From the NCBI RefSeq assembly GCF_003259835.1, contig NZ_QLMI01000003.1, positions 1-64,000 of the forward strand: 64,000 nucleotides of DNA, read 5' to 3'. Position 1 is the stretch's first letter. Every line of letters starts with the position of its first letter. Below the pieces are notes generated by a model. That model made no database searches and was not told the DNA's origin. It worked only from the letters and a program-made list of their open reading frames with translations. Position numbers and translations under genes: made by a program. Source of the DNA: Flavobacterium aquaticum (lineage in GTDB: Bacteria > Bacteroidota > Bacteroidia > Flavobacteriales > Flavobacteriaceae). This document shows positions 1 to 9,629 of this stretch, piece after piece.

Positions 1-1223
1 TAATCTAATGTTACTAAATCCTTAGCAGGATTAGGATACATCGTAAAAACATTTTCTTGTTGAAATTCATCAGTACTTAAGGTAGCACAAAGCCCTGTCA
101 TTAGGGTAGGAACATAAACAGGATTTCCAACAGTACCATTACCATATTGCCCCACTTGGTTATCTCCCCACGCCCAAACCGTACCATCTGATTTGGTAGC
201 AATGGTAAATTGATCATCGCCAGAACCTCCAGAAACCACATCAACCCAGTCGGTATCAGTACCCACTTGAACAGGGCTAAATTGATTAGTGGTGTTACCT
301 ATTCCTAATTGTCCTACATCATTAAGTCCCCAAGCCCAAAGAGTACCATCAGGTTTAATTCCAAAGGATACTTTCCAACCAGCAAATACTTTAGACCAAG
401 TGTCAGTACCAACTTGTCTTGGATACGAACGATATAATGAAGGAGACAAACCATCACCAGTTTGTCCATATTCACCCCCCCCCCAAGACCACAAGGTGCC
501 GTTTGTCTTTAAAGCTAAAATATGGGCAGCGCCAACATGAATACTCGCCCAATCAGTATCAGAATTTAATTGTGTAGGGACACTTCTTGCCATAACGGTA
601 TTATCGGCTAACAAACCTGCAAGATTCAATCCCCAACCCCAAATAGTGCCATCATTTTTTAAGGCAAAGGCAGAGGCGGCCAAACTAGTTTCAATATCCA
701 CCCAATGATTGGCTGAACCAATTTGAATGGGGGTAAGTTGATTGGCACAACACGTATTATTCCCCATTTCATATTGATCATTTTGCCCCCAGCCCCAAAT
801 GGTACCATCTGTTTTTAAACCAATGGTCATATCAGTCGATGCCGAAATTTTTTGCCAATTAGTAGCGGTACCTATTTGTTGTAAGGTGGGGTTTACCTGA
901 GTTGTTGAACCATTACCTAATAGTCCAAATTCACTATTTCCGATTCCCCAAAGCGTACCATTAGTTTTGATGAAAAATGCGTTGGCAACACCTGCAAATG
1001 TTTTATGCCAATCAGTGTCTGTTGATAACTGAAAGGGTATTGGATTAGTCATATTTGTATTGCCTAATTGACCAAAGGAACTATATCCCCAACCCCATAA
1101 AGTTCCATCTGATTTGATAGATACAACATGATAACCAGAACTTCTCAAACTAAATTCATCAAAACATTGACTAAAACCCGGAACTGTTACCCATAAAAAG
1201 AATAATGTAAATTTTTTAAGCAT
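1..1223 (-). CDS. RCC1-repeat secreted protein with T9SS sorting domain (3' end outside window)
   Basis: The frame read from 1223 down to the window edge is open for 407 codons. It starts with a signal peptide (MLKKFTLFFLWVTVPGFSQ). At least seven repeats of about 50 residues follow, of the type DGTLWGWGxNxxGQLG, the signature of RCC1/BNR-like beta-propellers. The last visible residues, FTMYPNPAKDLVTLD, are the start of a type A T9SS C-terminal sorting domain, so the protein is probably exported across the outer membrane by T9SS. The fifth visible repeat (WSWGGGEYGQTG) is encoded by a run of ten G residues on the coding strand (475-484). The gene follows the 1653-residue cargo gene on the same strand. 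The hairpin at 1239-1267 lies only 15 nt before its ATG, which leaves no room for an ordinary promoter. Ligand and role are unknown. Confidence 0.85.
   Translation of the reverse strand, partial: MLKKFTLFFLWVTVPGFSQCFDEFSLRSSGYHVVSIKSDGTLWGWGYSSFGQLGNTNMTNPIPFQLSTDTDWHKTFAGVANAFFIKTNGTLWGIGNSEFGLLGNGSTTQVNPTLQQIGTATNWQKISASTDMTIGLKTDGTIWGWGQNDQYEMGNNTCCANQLTPIQIGSANHWVDIETSLAASAFALKNDGTIWGWGLNLAGLLADNTVMARSVPTQLNSDTDWASIHVGAAHILALKTNGTLWSWGGGEYGQTGDGLSPSLYRSYPRQVGTDTWSKVFAGWKVSFGIKPDGTLWAWGLNDVGQLGIGNTTNQFSPVQVGTDTDWVDVVSGGSGDDQFTIATKSDGTVWAWGDNQVGQYGNGTVGNPVYVPTLMTGLCATLSTDEFQQENVFTMYPNPAKDLVTLD
475..484 (-). repeat. G10 homopolymer inside the RCC1-repeat gene
   Basis: Ten consecutive C on the plus strand read as TGG GGG GGG GGT on the coding strand. 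The present length keeps the repeat in register with its sister repeats: WSWG then 8 residues to the terminal Gly, as in the others. A change of one or two bases would truncate the protein before its T9SS sorting domain. Homopolymers of this kind are classic slippage sites. Confidence 0.8.
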
Positions 1224-1238
1224 AATTTCTTAGTTTAA

Positions 1239-1267
1239 AAACAGGTACGCTAAAAGCGTACCTGTTT
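1239..1267 (-). terminator. Hairpin between the 1653-residue gene and the RCC1 gene
   Basis: A perfect 12-bp stem (AAACAGGTACGC paired with GCGTACCTGTTT) with a 5-nt TAAAA loop, 9 nt after the stop of the 1653-residue gene. On the minus strand it is followed by TTTAAAC rather than a long T run. It can act as terminator or attenuator for read-through into the RCC1 gene. Confidence 0.7.
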
Positions 1268-1276
1268 AAGGTTATT

Positions 1277-4200
1277 CTATTTAATAATTAACTTGTTTTG
1301 CCATAAGATAGTATCTGCTTGTTTTACAACTAACATATACATACCTGCAGGATAAGAGTCAATCGATAAAGTAACTTCCTTATCAGCCGAAGATAAGGCT
1401 TTTTTAGCAATATTTCTTCCTGTCAAATCATAAATTTCTAAGGTGGCACCCTCTAATTCTAGAGAGTAAGAAAGGGTTACGGCTGTAACGGCAGGATTAG
1501 GATAAAGACTAAAACTAGTTGGGTTAGAATTAACTTCATTCTTATCTACACTAGCTATTTTTCCAGTAGAATCACAACCTGCAACATCAACATCAAATTT
1601 AGTGATACACAATTCATAACCTTCTTTATAAGGTACTGTTCCTTGCAAAATCCAAGTCAATACACCTCCGTTAAAAGGACTTTGTGGTATTACCGTTACC
1701 TGAATTACGTTTTGTCCTGGTTGTAAGGTAAACGAAGAAGGGAGGAGTACTACTTGATTCGTCTCTTCACTCAATGTTACTTGATAAGGAATTGTCATAC
1801 CACTATAAATAACAAGGGTATACGTGTAAGAACAATAAGGGGTGTCGTTTTTCTCTACATCCTTAATTTCAACACGTTCAATTTTACATTGATCACATTT
1901 TGTAGTAGAATAATGTAAAGGTTCCGATTCCAAAGAACATAACCCTGTATTTATAGTTAAGGTGTAATCGGCATCTTTTATCAAAGTATATGGATTAGCA
2001 TATGAATTGGAACCATGAGCATCAGATTGCGCATCCATATTCCAACTCCAAGTTTTTAATGGCAAACTAGGGCCTATCAAATAATTGGTCTCAGTAGAAC
2101 AGTCTGTATAACATCCCGTAGGAAAAATCCAAATATAATTCTCTGGATTTTTAGGTACATCAATTTGAGTCGATGCACTACAACCACCAGCTGTAGCAGT
2201 TACTTTATAAGGACCTCCTTCGGTTACAGTTATTGTAGATCCTGTAGCTCCATTAGACCAATTAAAAGTAGAACTTCCAACAGCAGTTGCTGTAAGTTTT
2301 ATAAGATAAGGATTACAACTAATAAGTTGAGGGGTAATAGTTACATTCTGTGGTGGTTGTACCACAGTCAATACAATACTCGTGGTTTGACTACAACCTT
2401 GAGCAGTAGCGGTAACTTCTAAGGTGTGATTGCCTACAGTTAAACCAGAGAATACAGGAGTCAATTGATTACTCCAAGCGGTTTGTACTACACCGTCTAA
2501 TTTCCATGTAAGAGTAGTAGCACTAGTAATTGCTTGCAAAGAAAAATCGTCTCCTGCACACATAGTAGTAGTGCCAACAACCTTAATGCTAGGAGGAGTA
2601 ATAAACATTGGAGATACACGTGAAGGAGTATTGTATTTACATTCATCGACATTAAGTACACGTACCCAATAAGCACCGTTTACATCAGTGCTCCAAGTAG
2701 GAACCGCAGTGGTTGCAACAACCGTATTGCCATTCATCCATTGATATTGCGTAGCGGTACATTCACTTAACGAGCTACTTGGCACATAATGCATAGTAAC
2801 CTCATTACCCATACAAACGGTAGCATTAGTAGTAGTAATATCACCTCCAAAACAAGGCTCAGGGACAGTAATATCTAGTGGAAAGGTTCGCTCGCAACCC
2901 GAGGCATTTTTAACTGTAACTTGAATATGATGTACTCCCGAACTTGTAAATACACGGGTAGGTTGCTGCATAGTGTTTTGTGCTTCATCATCGTCAAAAT
3001 CCCATAAAAAAGTATATCCAGTTAAGGGTAATCCAGCAAATCCAAATCTTACAGGCGAATCATGGCAATCTAAACTAGATAGCAAAACAATATTCAAATC
3101 AGGAATAGGTTGTAAACTAACAGTTACAATTTTTTCACATTCTGGTTGTGCCACACCATCTACAAATCCATTTACCTTAATTTTAAATTGGTAATTACCT
3201 GCAGGTATATTTGTTAAAGTAGCAGAAGTAGATTGCCAAGCACCTCCATTATAGCTGTATTCAAAAGAATGGGAAACTCCTGTTGCAGCTGCATAATAGC
3301 TTGTTTGGTCAAATAAAGTTACGTTAAAAGTATTATCATTACCACATGCAGAAGAATAAGAAAGATTAGCTACATAAGGCACCGTAATTTTTTTATAGGT
3401 TTGTAATTTAGAAAGTTCACCATCGCACATATAAAAAGTGTTATAAAACGTATGGTAAATTCCAGGTGTTACTATTAATGTAGAACCTTGTGATACAACT
3501 GGAAATGAAATAGGGCCTATTACTGTAAAATCTTCTGATACAGGTAATGGGTTTGCAGTTCCAGTTAGATTTAAAAGTCCACATTGATTATTTGAATTAT
3601 TTTGAACGATTGGTTCAGGACTTAATTCACAGACATCAGGTGGTCCACACTTTTGGATGATATATTGGTAATTTGAAGTATAAGTACATCCATTGGCATA
3701 AGTAGCAATAAAGAAATAAGTACCAAAACCTAAATTATTACTCATCCCAATTAGAAGTGTAGTGCTATTCCCTCCGTTTGAAGCTGGAATAGGATTAGAT
3801 GTACTATTCAAATACCATTGAATGGTTGCTGCTGCACCTGTAGCAGCAGTTAATGTAGCATTGATATCATATTTACTACAAAACACATTCCCATTAGCAC
3901 TAGATAACGAAGCAGTAGCCACTGGACTAGGTAATACTAAAATAGAAAAATTAGCAATATTTGTAGTACCAGTACAGCCATTAGGATTTACTATGTAGGC
4001 AGTTACAGGCATTAAAAGATTGGTTGTCCCGGTATTGCTGAATGTAAAAATTTGATTTAATGTCCCCACAACATCTCCATACCCAAAATTCCAAATAACG
4101 GAAGTTGTTGGATTAAAAGTATATCCTAAAGAAGTTATTGAAAAAGAGGCACCTTGACCACTACAAATGGTGGTATCTCCCGAAATGCTAATCTCAGGAA

Positions 4201-6238
4201 TACCTAAAATAGTAATAGGTATAGAAACGGTTTCCGTTAGAGTACATTTAGTAATAGTAGCAATCAAATTCACTATAGTGGTAGTGTTAGTGTGATTCCA
4301 ATTCACACTAATTTGATTGGTATTTTGTCCAACAGAAACACTCCCTAACGATGGATCAGATATACTCCAAACTACGTTGTCATAATCAGTATATAAAGTA
4401 GAAATACCTAAATTATTCAACTGAAACGTACTTACCGAATTGGCACAAACCGAGGTTAAGGCTCCTACAATTTCTGCATTAATTTCTTGAATAGTAACTG
4501 GTAAAACTAATGGGTCTGAATAACAAGCAACAGGTGCATAGACTTCACTTCTAACTTCAATACTAGGAGGCAATGAACCCGTAAAGGTTACATTAACTTG
4601 ATTACCAACATTGGAACCTAAAAATGTTCCATTTGTTATACTCCAAACATAAGTAGCTTGAGGATCTGGATTTTGAACACTGTAAGTGTAGGGACTATTT
4701 GGACATATTACAGTTGATCCATTTATTCCTTGTGGCACAGAAGGCTTAGCAATTACGGTAATTATTTTCTGCTCTCCAGCACAATATCCCGCACGTTCTG
4801 CATTTAAAATATAACTGCCACTTTGGTTAAAATTATAAGTAAAATTTATACTATTAGCTAAAGTATAAACAGGAGTGCCTGAATTAGTGGTTAATGTCCA
4901 ATTAACTTGAAGACCATCAGTAGTAGTGTAAACAGGCGAAATGTACTGACATACATTATCTTCTCCAGTAATTTCTAAAGGTTTTGAAATAAATATTTCA
5001 AATTCTGCTTGACCTCCACAATGCAAAAGAGTGTTCATGTAAGTAGCACGTAAAGTAATAGCACCTGATGTATAAGGAGTAACAATTACTTCATTTCGTT
5101 GATCTGTTAGGATGATTTCGCCTAAATTATTATTAACATTTCCAACAATTTCCCACTGAATGTCTGTTGTAGGCCATTGTGGTAATTTGTATCTTCCTTG
5201 TCCTTTATAACAAATGTCTGTTGGCCCTTGTATGGTTCCATTTGTTTGAATTACGGGTATCTTAATAGTAGTAGGTTCAAGACAATCTAAGTTACATTCA
5301 CTAGGATTAAAAGTTACATAACCAAAACCATGCTCGTCAACTGCATTCCATAAAACCTCAATATTTCCTCCTCCTTCAGACAATACTTGCCCTCCAATTA
5401 CCGACCAATTAAAATGTTCGTGACAAATTTCCATCCCATCAAAAGGCAAAGAATAAATTGAAGATTGTCCCTCACAAATAACAGTAGGACACGAAATTTC
5501 GAATCCTCTACCTTTTACTATAAATTTTAATATATAGTCACTCGTACAATTACATTCATTAGTTACAGTTAAAACAGCTTTATATTCTCCATCTTCAGTA
5601 AAAACTAAGGAAGGCTGAAAAGCCGATGAAGTGGTTACTGTACCTGTTGTTCCATTTTCAATTACCCATGAATAACTTATTAGACTAGAACCATTATTTG
5701 CAGAAGATAAATTAATAAAATTAATCGCTTGATCTCTACATACGAATATGTTTTCATTTGGCGAATATTGCCCTAAAGGGGCAATTTCAAATAATGCAGT
5801 AGGAATAATAATTTTTTCTATACATAGTGTTTTAGAAATGATCGTACTTCCCGATACTATTGTAAATGAAACAGAACCTGTACCTACAGCACCCCAACTA
5901 ACAGTACAAGAAGTGTTGTTAGCACTTGAAACAACTCCTCCCCCTGCATTCCATGTTGTAGTAGCACCTGCAGGTAAATTGGTTAAAGTATAGTGAACAA
6001 CACTTTTTTCACACATCCGAATACATTCCGAATCGCCTATATCTTCGATATAAACTTTTTTTCTATCATCATAATCATAAGTTTGGCAACCTACTTCTTT
6101 GTCCCACGAAATAGAAATTGCTGAGGAAGATTGTCCATAACTAAAGAATGATAGAAAGTAAATAAAAAAAATGAACATCCAATTCTTGGATTTCAATTGA
6201 CACCTAAATGCCAAATAACTAAATAGTTGTGTTTTCAT
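1277..6238 (-). CDS. Very large secreted PKD/Ig-like adhesin-type protein, T9SS type A cargo
   Basis: A 1653-residue protein with an N-terminal signal peptide ending SFFSYGQ. A second ATG at 6178 would give a tighter signal peptide. Many Ig-like/PKD-like segments follow, each with a paired-Cys rhythm such as SVCANSVSTFQL, TTICSGQGASFSI and TTMCAGDDFSLQA. A true PKD unit is visible at FLWDFDDDEAQN. The last ~75 residues (FSLYPNPAVTAVTLSY...LEIYDLTGRNI...YPAGMYMLVV...LIIK) form a type A T9SS sorting domain. Proteins of this build are usually displayed on the surface or released and act as adhesins or matrix components; the ligand cannot be read from the sequence. It lies directly upstream of the RCC1 cargo gene on the same strand, and a 12-bp hairpin follows its stop. 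Confidence 0.85.
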   Translation of the reverse strand: MKTQLFSYLAFRCQLKSKNWMFIFFIYFLSFFSYGQSSSAISISWDKEVGCQTYDYDDRKKVYIEDIGDSECIRMCEKSVVHYTLTNLPAGATTTWNAGGGVVSSANNTSCTVSWGAVGTGSVSFTIVSGSTIISKTLCIEKIIIPTALFEIAPLGQYSPNENIFVCRDQAINFINLSSANNGSSLISYSWVIENGTTGTVTTSSAFQPSLVFTEDGEYKAVLTVTNECNCTSDYILKFIVKGRGFEISCPTVICEGQSSIYSLPFDGMEICHEHFNWSVIGGQVLSEGGGNIEVLWNAVDEHGFGYVTFNPSECNLDCLEPTTIKIPVIQTNGTIQGPTDICYKGQGRYKLPQWPTTDIQWEIVGNVNNNLGEIILTDQRNEVIVTPYTSGAITLRATYMNTLLHCGGQAEFEIFISKPLEITGEDNVCQYISPVYTTTDGLQVNWTLTTNSGTPVYTLANSINFTYNFNQSGSYILNAERAGYCAGEQKIITVIAKPSVPQGINGSTVICPNSPYTYSVQNPDPQATYVWSITNGTFLGSNVGNQVNVTFTGSLPPSIEVRSEVYAPVACYSDPLVLPVTIQEINAEIVGALTSVCANSVSTFQLNNLGISTLYTDYDNVVWSISDPSLGSVSVGQNTNQISVNWNHTNTTTIVNLIATITKCTLTETVSIPITILGIPEISISGDTTICSGQGASFSITSLGYTFNPTTSVIWNFGYGDVVGTLNQIFTFSNTGTTNLLMPVTAYIVNPNGCTGTTNIANFSILVLPSPVATASLSSANGNVFCSKYDINATLTAATGAAATIQWYLNSTSNPIPASNGGNSTTLLIGMSNNLGFGTYFFIATYANGCTYTSNYQYIIQKCGPPDVCELSPEPIVQNNSNNQCGLLNLTGTANPLPVSEDFTVIGPISFPVVSQGSTLIVTPGIYHTFYNTFYMCDGELSKLQTYKKITVPYVANLSYSSACGNDNTFNVTLFDQTSYYAAATGVSHSFEYSYNGGAWQSTSATLTNIPAGNYQFKIKVNGFVDGVAQPECEKIVTVSLQPIPDLNIVLLSSLDCHDSPVRFGFAGLPLTGYTFLWDFDDDEAQNTMQQPTRVFTSSGVHHIQVTVKNASGCERTFPLDITVPEPCFGGDITTTNATVCMGNEVTMHYVPSSSLSECTATQYQWMNGNTVVATTAVPTWSTDVNGAYWVRVLNVDECKYNTPSRVSPMFITPPSIKVVGTTTMCAGDDFSLQAITSATTLTWKLDGVVQTAWSNQLTPVFSGLTVGNHTLEVTATAQGCSQTTSIVLTVVQPPQNVTITPQLISCNPYLIKLTATAVGSSTFNWSNGATGSTITVTEGGPYKVTATAGGCSASTQIDVPKNPENYIWIFPTGCYTDCSTETNYLIGPSLPLKTWSWNMDAQSDAHGSNSYANPYTLIKDADYTLTINTGLCSLESEPLHYSTTKCDQCKIERVEIKDVEKNDTPYCSYTYTLVIYSGMTIPYQVTLSEETNQVVLLPSSFTLQPGQNVIQVTVIPQSPFNGGVLTWILQGTVPYKEGYELCITKFDVDVAGCDSTGKIASVDKNEVNSNPTSFSLYPNPAVTAVTLSYSLELEGATLEIYDLTGRNIAKKALSSADKEVTLSIDSYPAGMYMLVVKQADTILWQNKLIIK

Positions 6239-6363
6239 ACGTAAGATATTTCTTCAAATTTAAAGAAATACCATAGGTGAGTTGCTGTAGTTTTTCTGCA
6301 TATTTAACCTATAATTAAAGTTATTTATAAAGCAAAACAGTATTGTAGAAAATCCTTTAAAAC

Positions 6364-6396
6364 AAAAAAAGCCCCAGTAAATTGGGACTTCTTTTA
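6364..6396. terminator. Second, imperfect terminator hairpin
   Basis: AAGCCCCA pairs with TGGGACTT with one mismatch and a 6-nt loop. It is flanked by A7 on one side and CTTTT on the other, so it could work on either strand. It resembles the stronger hairpin at 6513-6541 and may act as a back-up terminator for the atp operon. Confidence 0.5.
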
Positions 6397-6512
6397 TATA
6401 TGTTAACTATAATTTGGATTTTCTTAATAAAAATATTCAATGTATTTGAGCTATTTTATACTTGATAAATAAATTTAAATCAATAATTATTCATTCTCCA
6501 AAATATAAAACA

Positions 6513-6541
6513 AAAAAGTCCCGAATAAATCGGGACTTTTT
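6513..6541 (-). terminator. Rho-independent terminator of the atp operon
   Basis: A perfect stem of GTCCCGA with TCGGGAC, extended by five A-T pairs, with a 5-nt ATAAA loop. It lies about 20 nt after the atpG stop codon and has a U-rich tail on the minus strand. Confidence 0.85.
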
Positions 6542-6559
6542 ATAATATCTAAATTAAAA

Positions 6560-7417
6560 TTAGTTGTTCAAAGCTTCTGCTCCACCAACGATCTCAAGGA
6601 TTTCATTTGTAATAGCTGCTTGACGTGCTTTGTTGTATGTTAATTTTAATTGGTCTCTTAATTCTGTAGCGTTATCGGTTGCTTTATGCATTGCTGTCAT
6701 ACGTGCTCCGTGTTCTGCTGCAAATGAATCTCTAATTGATTTGTATAATTGTGTTTTTAATGATTTTGGAATCAATGTCAACACAATTTCTTCTTTAGAT
6801 GGTTCAAAAATATAATCAGAAGCTACTACTTCACCACCAACAATTGGAGCTAAAGGTAAAAACTGCTGTGTTCTTACAATTTGAGTCGCAGCATTTTTAA
6901 ATTCGTTATAAACGATTTCGATTTTATCGTAATCACCTTTCACAAATTTATCCATTAATTGTTGTGCAATATCAGAAGCATTTTCGAAAGTTAATTTGTC
7001 AAAAATAACATTGTTAACTTCGATTACGTTGTTTGTTTTACGCAAAACGTCGTTTCCTTTTTTACCAATAGCAAAAATATCTACTTGTTTTCCTGCATAC
7101 GTATCAGCAACTGCTTTTGCTTGTTTAATTACATTGGTATTAAACGCACCACACAAACCTCTGTTTGAAGTAATTGCAACGATAAGTACTTTATTTACTT
7201 CTCTTTGAGCTGTAAAAGCACCACCAACTTCTCCTTCAAGGGTTGCACTTAAGTTTTGTAATAGCTCAGTAAGTTTTTCTGCATACGGACGCATAGCTGT
7301 AATAGCATCTTGCGCTTTTTTTAATTTTGCAGCAGAAACCATTTTCATCGCCGATGTAATTTGCATCGTAGATGAAACAGAAGTAATCCTATTACGTATT
7401 TCCTTTAAGTTTGCCAT
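6560..7417 (-). CDS. atpG: ATP synthase F1 gamma subunit
   Basis: A 285-residue protein forming the central rotor shaft of F1, which couples proton flow through the c-ring to catalysis in alpha3beta3. The N-terminal coil (MANLKEIRNRITSV, MQITSAMKMVSAAKLKKAQ) and the C-terminal coil (LRDQLKLTYNKARQAAITNEI) are the conserved paired helices of the family. The length is typical. It is the last gene of the atpB-E-F-H-A-G order and is followed by a strong terminator. A 73-nt gap with a 16-bp inverted repeat separates it from atpA, an unusually structured junction for this operon. Confidence 0.97.
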   Translation of the reverse strand: MANLKEIRNRITSVSSTMQITSAMKMVSAAKLKKAQDAITAMRPYAEKLTELLQNLSATLEGEVGGAFTAQREVNKVLIVAITSNRGLCGAFNTNVIKQAKAVADTYAGKQVDIFAIGKKGNDVLRKTNNVIEVNNVIFDKLTFENASDIAQQLMDKFVKGDYDKIEIVYNEFKNAATQIVRTQQFLPLAPIVGGEVVASDYIFEPSKEEIVLTLIPKSLKTQLYKSIRDSFAAEHGARMTAMHKATDNATELRDQLKLTYNKARQAAITNEILEIVGGAEALNN

Positions 7418-7439
7418 GTTTTTATAGTAATTAGTAATT

Positions 7440-7478
7440 AGTGAATAGTAATTAGCTCTTCACTAATTACTATTCACT
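7440..7478. repeat. Perfect 16-bp inverted repeat between atpA and atpG
   Basis: The arms are AGTGAATAGTAATTAG and its exact complement, with a 7-nt spacer CTCTTCA. Further TAGTAATTAG fragments lie just to the left. In the mRNA it would form a long A/U-rich hairpin inside the operon, between a subunit needed in three copies (alpha) and one needed once (gamma). Confidence 0.8.
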
Positions 7479-7490
7479 TTTCACTGAAAA

Positions 7491-9068
7491 TTAATTATAT
7501 TTTGCTGAAATTTCTTTCGCTACTTTTTCTAAAACGTCAGTGATAGCGTCATCAAACTTACCTGCTTTAAGTGCGTCTAATGTATCTCTGTGTTTTGCAT
7601 TTAAGAACTCTAAGTAATCTTTTTCGAATTCTTTTACTTTATCAACTGGTACATTTCTTAACAAGTTTTTAGAACCTGCATAAATGATAGCCACCTGATC
7701 TTCTACTGTAAAAGGAGAGTTTAAACCTTGTTTTAAGATTTCAACGTTTCTCTTACCTTTTTCAATTACGTTTAAAGTAACCGCATCTAAGTCAGAACCG
7801 AATTTCGCGAAAGCTTCTAACTCACGGAATTGAGCTTGGTCTAATTTTAATGTACCAGCAACTTTTTTCATTGATTTGATTTGTGCATTACCTCCAACAC
7901 GAGATACCGAAATACCTACGTTAATTGCAGGACGAACTCCAGAGTTGAATAAATCACCATCTAAGAAGATCTGTCCGTCAGTAATCGAAATTACGTTTGT
8001 TGGGATATATGCAGATACGTCACCTGCTTGCGTTTCGATAATTGGTAACGCTGTTAACGAACCACCACCTTTAACAATTCCTTTGATAGAATCTGGTAAA
8101 TCGTTCATGTTTTTAGCGATTTCGTCGTTGTTAATTACTTTACAAGCTCTTTCTAATAAACGAGAGTGTAAGTAGAAAACGTCTCCAGGATAAGCCTCAC
8201 GTCCTGGTGGTCTTCTTAATAATAAAGATACCTCACGGTAAGCTACAGCTTGTTTAGATAAATCATCATAAACAATTAAAGCTGGACGACCAGAATCTCT
8301 AAAATACTCACCAATTGCAGCACCTGCCATAGGAGCATATACTTGCATTGGAGCTGGATCAGAAGCATTTGCAGCAACAATAACCGTATAAGCCATTGCA
8401 CCTTTTTCTTCTAACATTTTTGCGATTCCTGCTACAGTTGAAGCTTTTTGCCCAATTGCAACATATATACAGAATACAGGTTTTCCTGCATCGTAAAATT
8501 CTTTTTGATTTAAGATGGTATCAATACAAACTGTTGATTTACCAGTTTGACGGTCACCAATAACCAACTCACGTTGACCTCTACCAACTGGAATCATAGC
8601 ATCAACTGCTTTTACTCCTGTTTGTAATGGTTCAGTTACGGGTTGACGGAAGATAACTCCAGGAGCTTTTCTTTCTAATGGCATCTCGTATAACTCACCA
8701 CCGATTGGACCTTTACCATCAATTGGGTTACCTAAAGTATCTACAACACGACCTACCATTTGCTCTCCTACTTTAAGAGAAGCAATACGTTGTGTTCTTT
8801 TTACTGTAGAACCTTCTTTGATTCCTGTTGATGGTCCTAAAAGTACCACCCCAACATTGTCTTCTTCTAAGTTCAATACGATAGCTTCTAATCCGTTTTC
8901 GAATTGTACTAACTCTCCGTATTGAGCGTTTGATAATCCGTAAACACGAGCGATACCGTCTCCAACTTGAAGTACTGTTCCAACTTCTTCTAACGATGCA
9001 CCAGATTCAAAACCTGATAATTGTTGTTTTAATATTGCTGAAATTTCAGCAGGTTTAATTTCCGCCAT
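7491..9068 (-). CDS. atpA: ATP synthase F1 alpha subunit
   Basis: A 525-residue subunit that forms the non-catalytic nucleotide sites of the F1 hexamer and supplies the arginine finger to the beta subunit. Visible features are the Walker A motif GDRQTGKST (171-179), the Walker B-region YDDLSK (267-272) and the alpha signature [11 protein letters not shown] with the conserved Arg near 390. The length is slightly above the E. coli enzyme. It follows atpH by 23 nt in the operon. The partner beta and epsilon genes (atpD, atpC) are absent here, consistent with the split ATP synthase operon known in Bacteroidetes. Confidence 0.98.
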   Translation of the reverse strand: MAEIKPAEISAILKQQLSGFESGASLEEVGTVLQVGDGIARVYGLSNAQYGELVQFENGLEAIVLNLEEDNVGVVLLGPSTGIKEGSTVKRTQRIASLKVGEQMVGRVVDTLGNPIDGKGPIGGELYEMPLERKAPGVIFRQPVTEPLQTGVKAVDAMIPVGRGQRELVIGDRQTGKSTVCIDTILNQKEFYDAGKPVFCIYVAIGQKASTVAGIAKMLEEKGAMAYTVIVAANASDPAPMQVYAPMAGAAIGEYFRDSGRPALIVYDDLSKQAVAYREVSLLLRRPPGREAYPGDVFYLHSRLLERACKVINNDEIAKNMNDLPDSIKGIVKGGGSLTALPIIETQAGDVSAYIPTNVISITDGQIFLDGDLFNSGVRPAINVGISVSRVGGNAQIKSMKKVAGTLKLDQAQFRELEAFAKFGSDLDAVTLNVIEKGKRNVEILKQGLNSPFTVEDQVAIIYAGSKNLLRNVPVDKVKEFEKDYLEFLNAKHRDTLDALKAGKFDDAITDVLEKVAKEISAKYN

Positions 9069-9091
9069 TTTGATATATCTTTAATGGTATA

Positions 9092-9625
9092 TTAATTACT
9101 AAACTCTCTTTTTAAATTTTGCAATCTGCTTGACACAGATGCATTGTATTGTTTGTCACCCATCCTTAAAATAAATCCTCCAATGATAGCTGGATCTACA
9201 ATATTTTGAATGGTAATATTTTTATTTGAAAACGATGCAATTTTTGCCAATACTTTAGCTTCTAACTCAGGCGTAATTGGGAAAGCGGTAGTTACCTTTG
9301 CAATCTCAATTCCGTTAAGTTCATCGTATAAAGCATTGAACTGTAAAGCAACATCATTTAATAATTCAAATCTTTTGTTTACTAAAAGCAATTGAAATAA
9401 TCCTTTTGTCTCTTTTTGAGCAGAAGCAAAAATTTCGTTTAAAGACGAAAATTTAATTTCACCTTTAACAACTGGGCTTTGCAAAAAGTCTTTTAACTCA
9501 GCACTTTCTTTAATTGCATTAGCAATAGCAGTCATGTCTGAATTTACAGCTTGTGTGCTGTTGTTCACTTGGGCAATGTCCAAAATGGCTTTAGCGTATC
9601 GAATTGCTGCTCTAGTTCCTGCCAT
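9092..9625 (-). CDS. atpH: ATP synthase delta subunit
   Basis: A 177-residue member of the OSCP/delta family, which clamps the peripheral stalk to the top of F1. The typical N-terminal start is RAAIRYAKAILDIAQ. The conserved C-terminal block (DPAIIGGFILRMGDKQYNAS, then SRLQNLKREF) corresponds to the family signature around the GG motif. It sits 4 nt downstream of atpF, so it is very probably translationally coupled. Confidence 0.95.
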   Translation of the reverse strand: MAGTRAAIRYAKAILDIAQVNNSTQAVNSDMTAIANAIKESAELKDFLQSPVVKGEIKFSSLNEIFASAQKETKGLFQLLLVNKRFELLNDVALQFNALYDELNGIEIAKVTTAFPITPELEAKVLAKIASFSNKNITIQNIVDPAIIGGFILRMGDKQYNASVSSRLQNLKREFSN

Positions 9626-9629
9626 GATA

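Larger units (their letters stand above)
6239..6559. other. 321-bp intergenic region with two terminator hairpins
   Basis: It lies between the start of the 1653-residue gene (6238) and the stop of atpG (6560), both on the minus strand. It holds two hairpins (6364-6396 and 6513-6541). No coding potential is apparent, and I found no exact TAnnTTTG element for the 1653-residue gene. Confidence 0.6.

Noticed and set aside
289..540. Plus-strand open frame opposite the RCC1 gene, and similar antisense frames over the PKD, atp, metG and TonB-receptor genes.
   Set aside because: They lie fully inside well-supported genes on the other strand, have no recognisable domains and reflect the codon bias of the real frame.
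7491..9068. The large F1 nucleotide-binding gene as the beta subunit (atpD).
   Set aside because: It has the alpha-type [11 protein letters not shown] signature and [10 protein letters not shown]-loop, and sits between atpH and atpG as alpha does.
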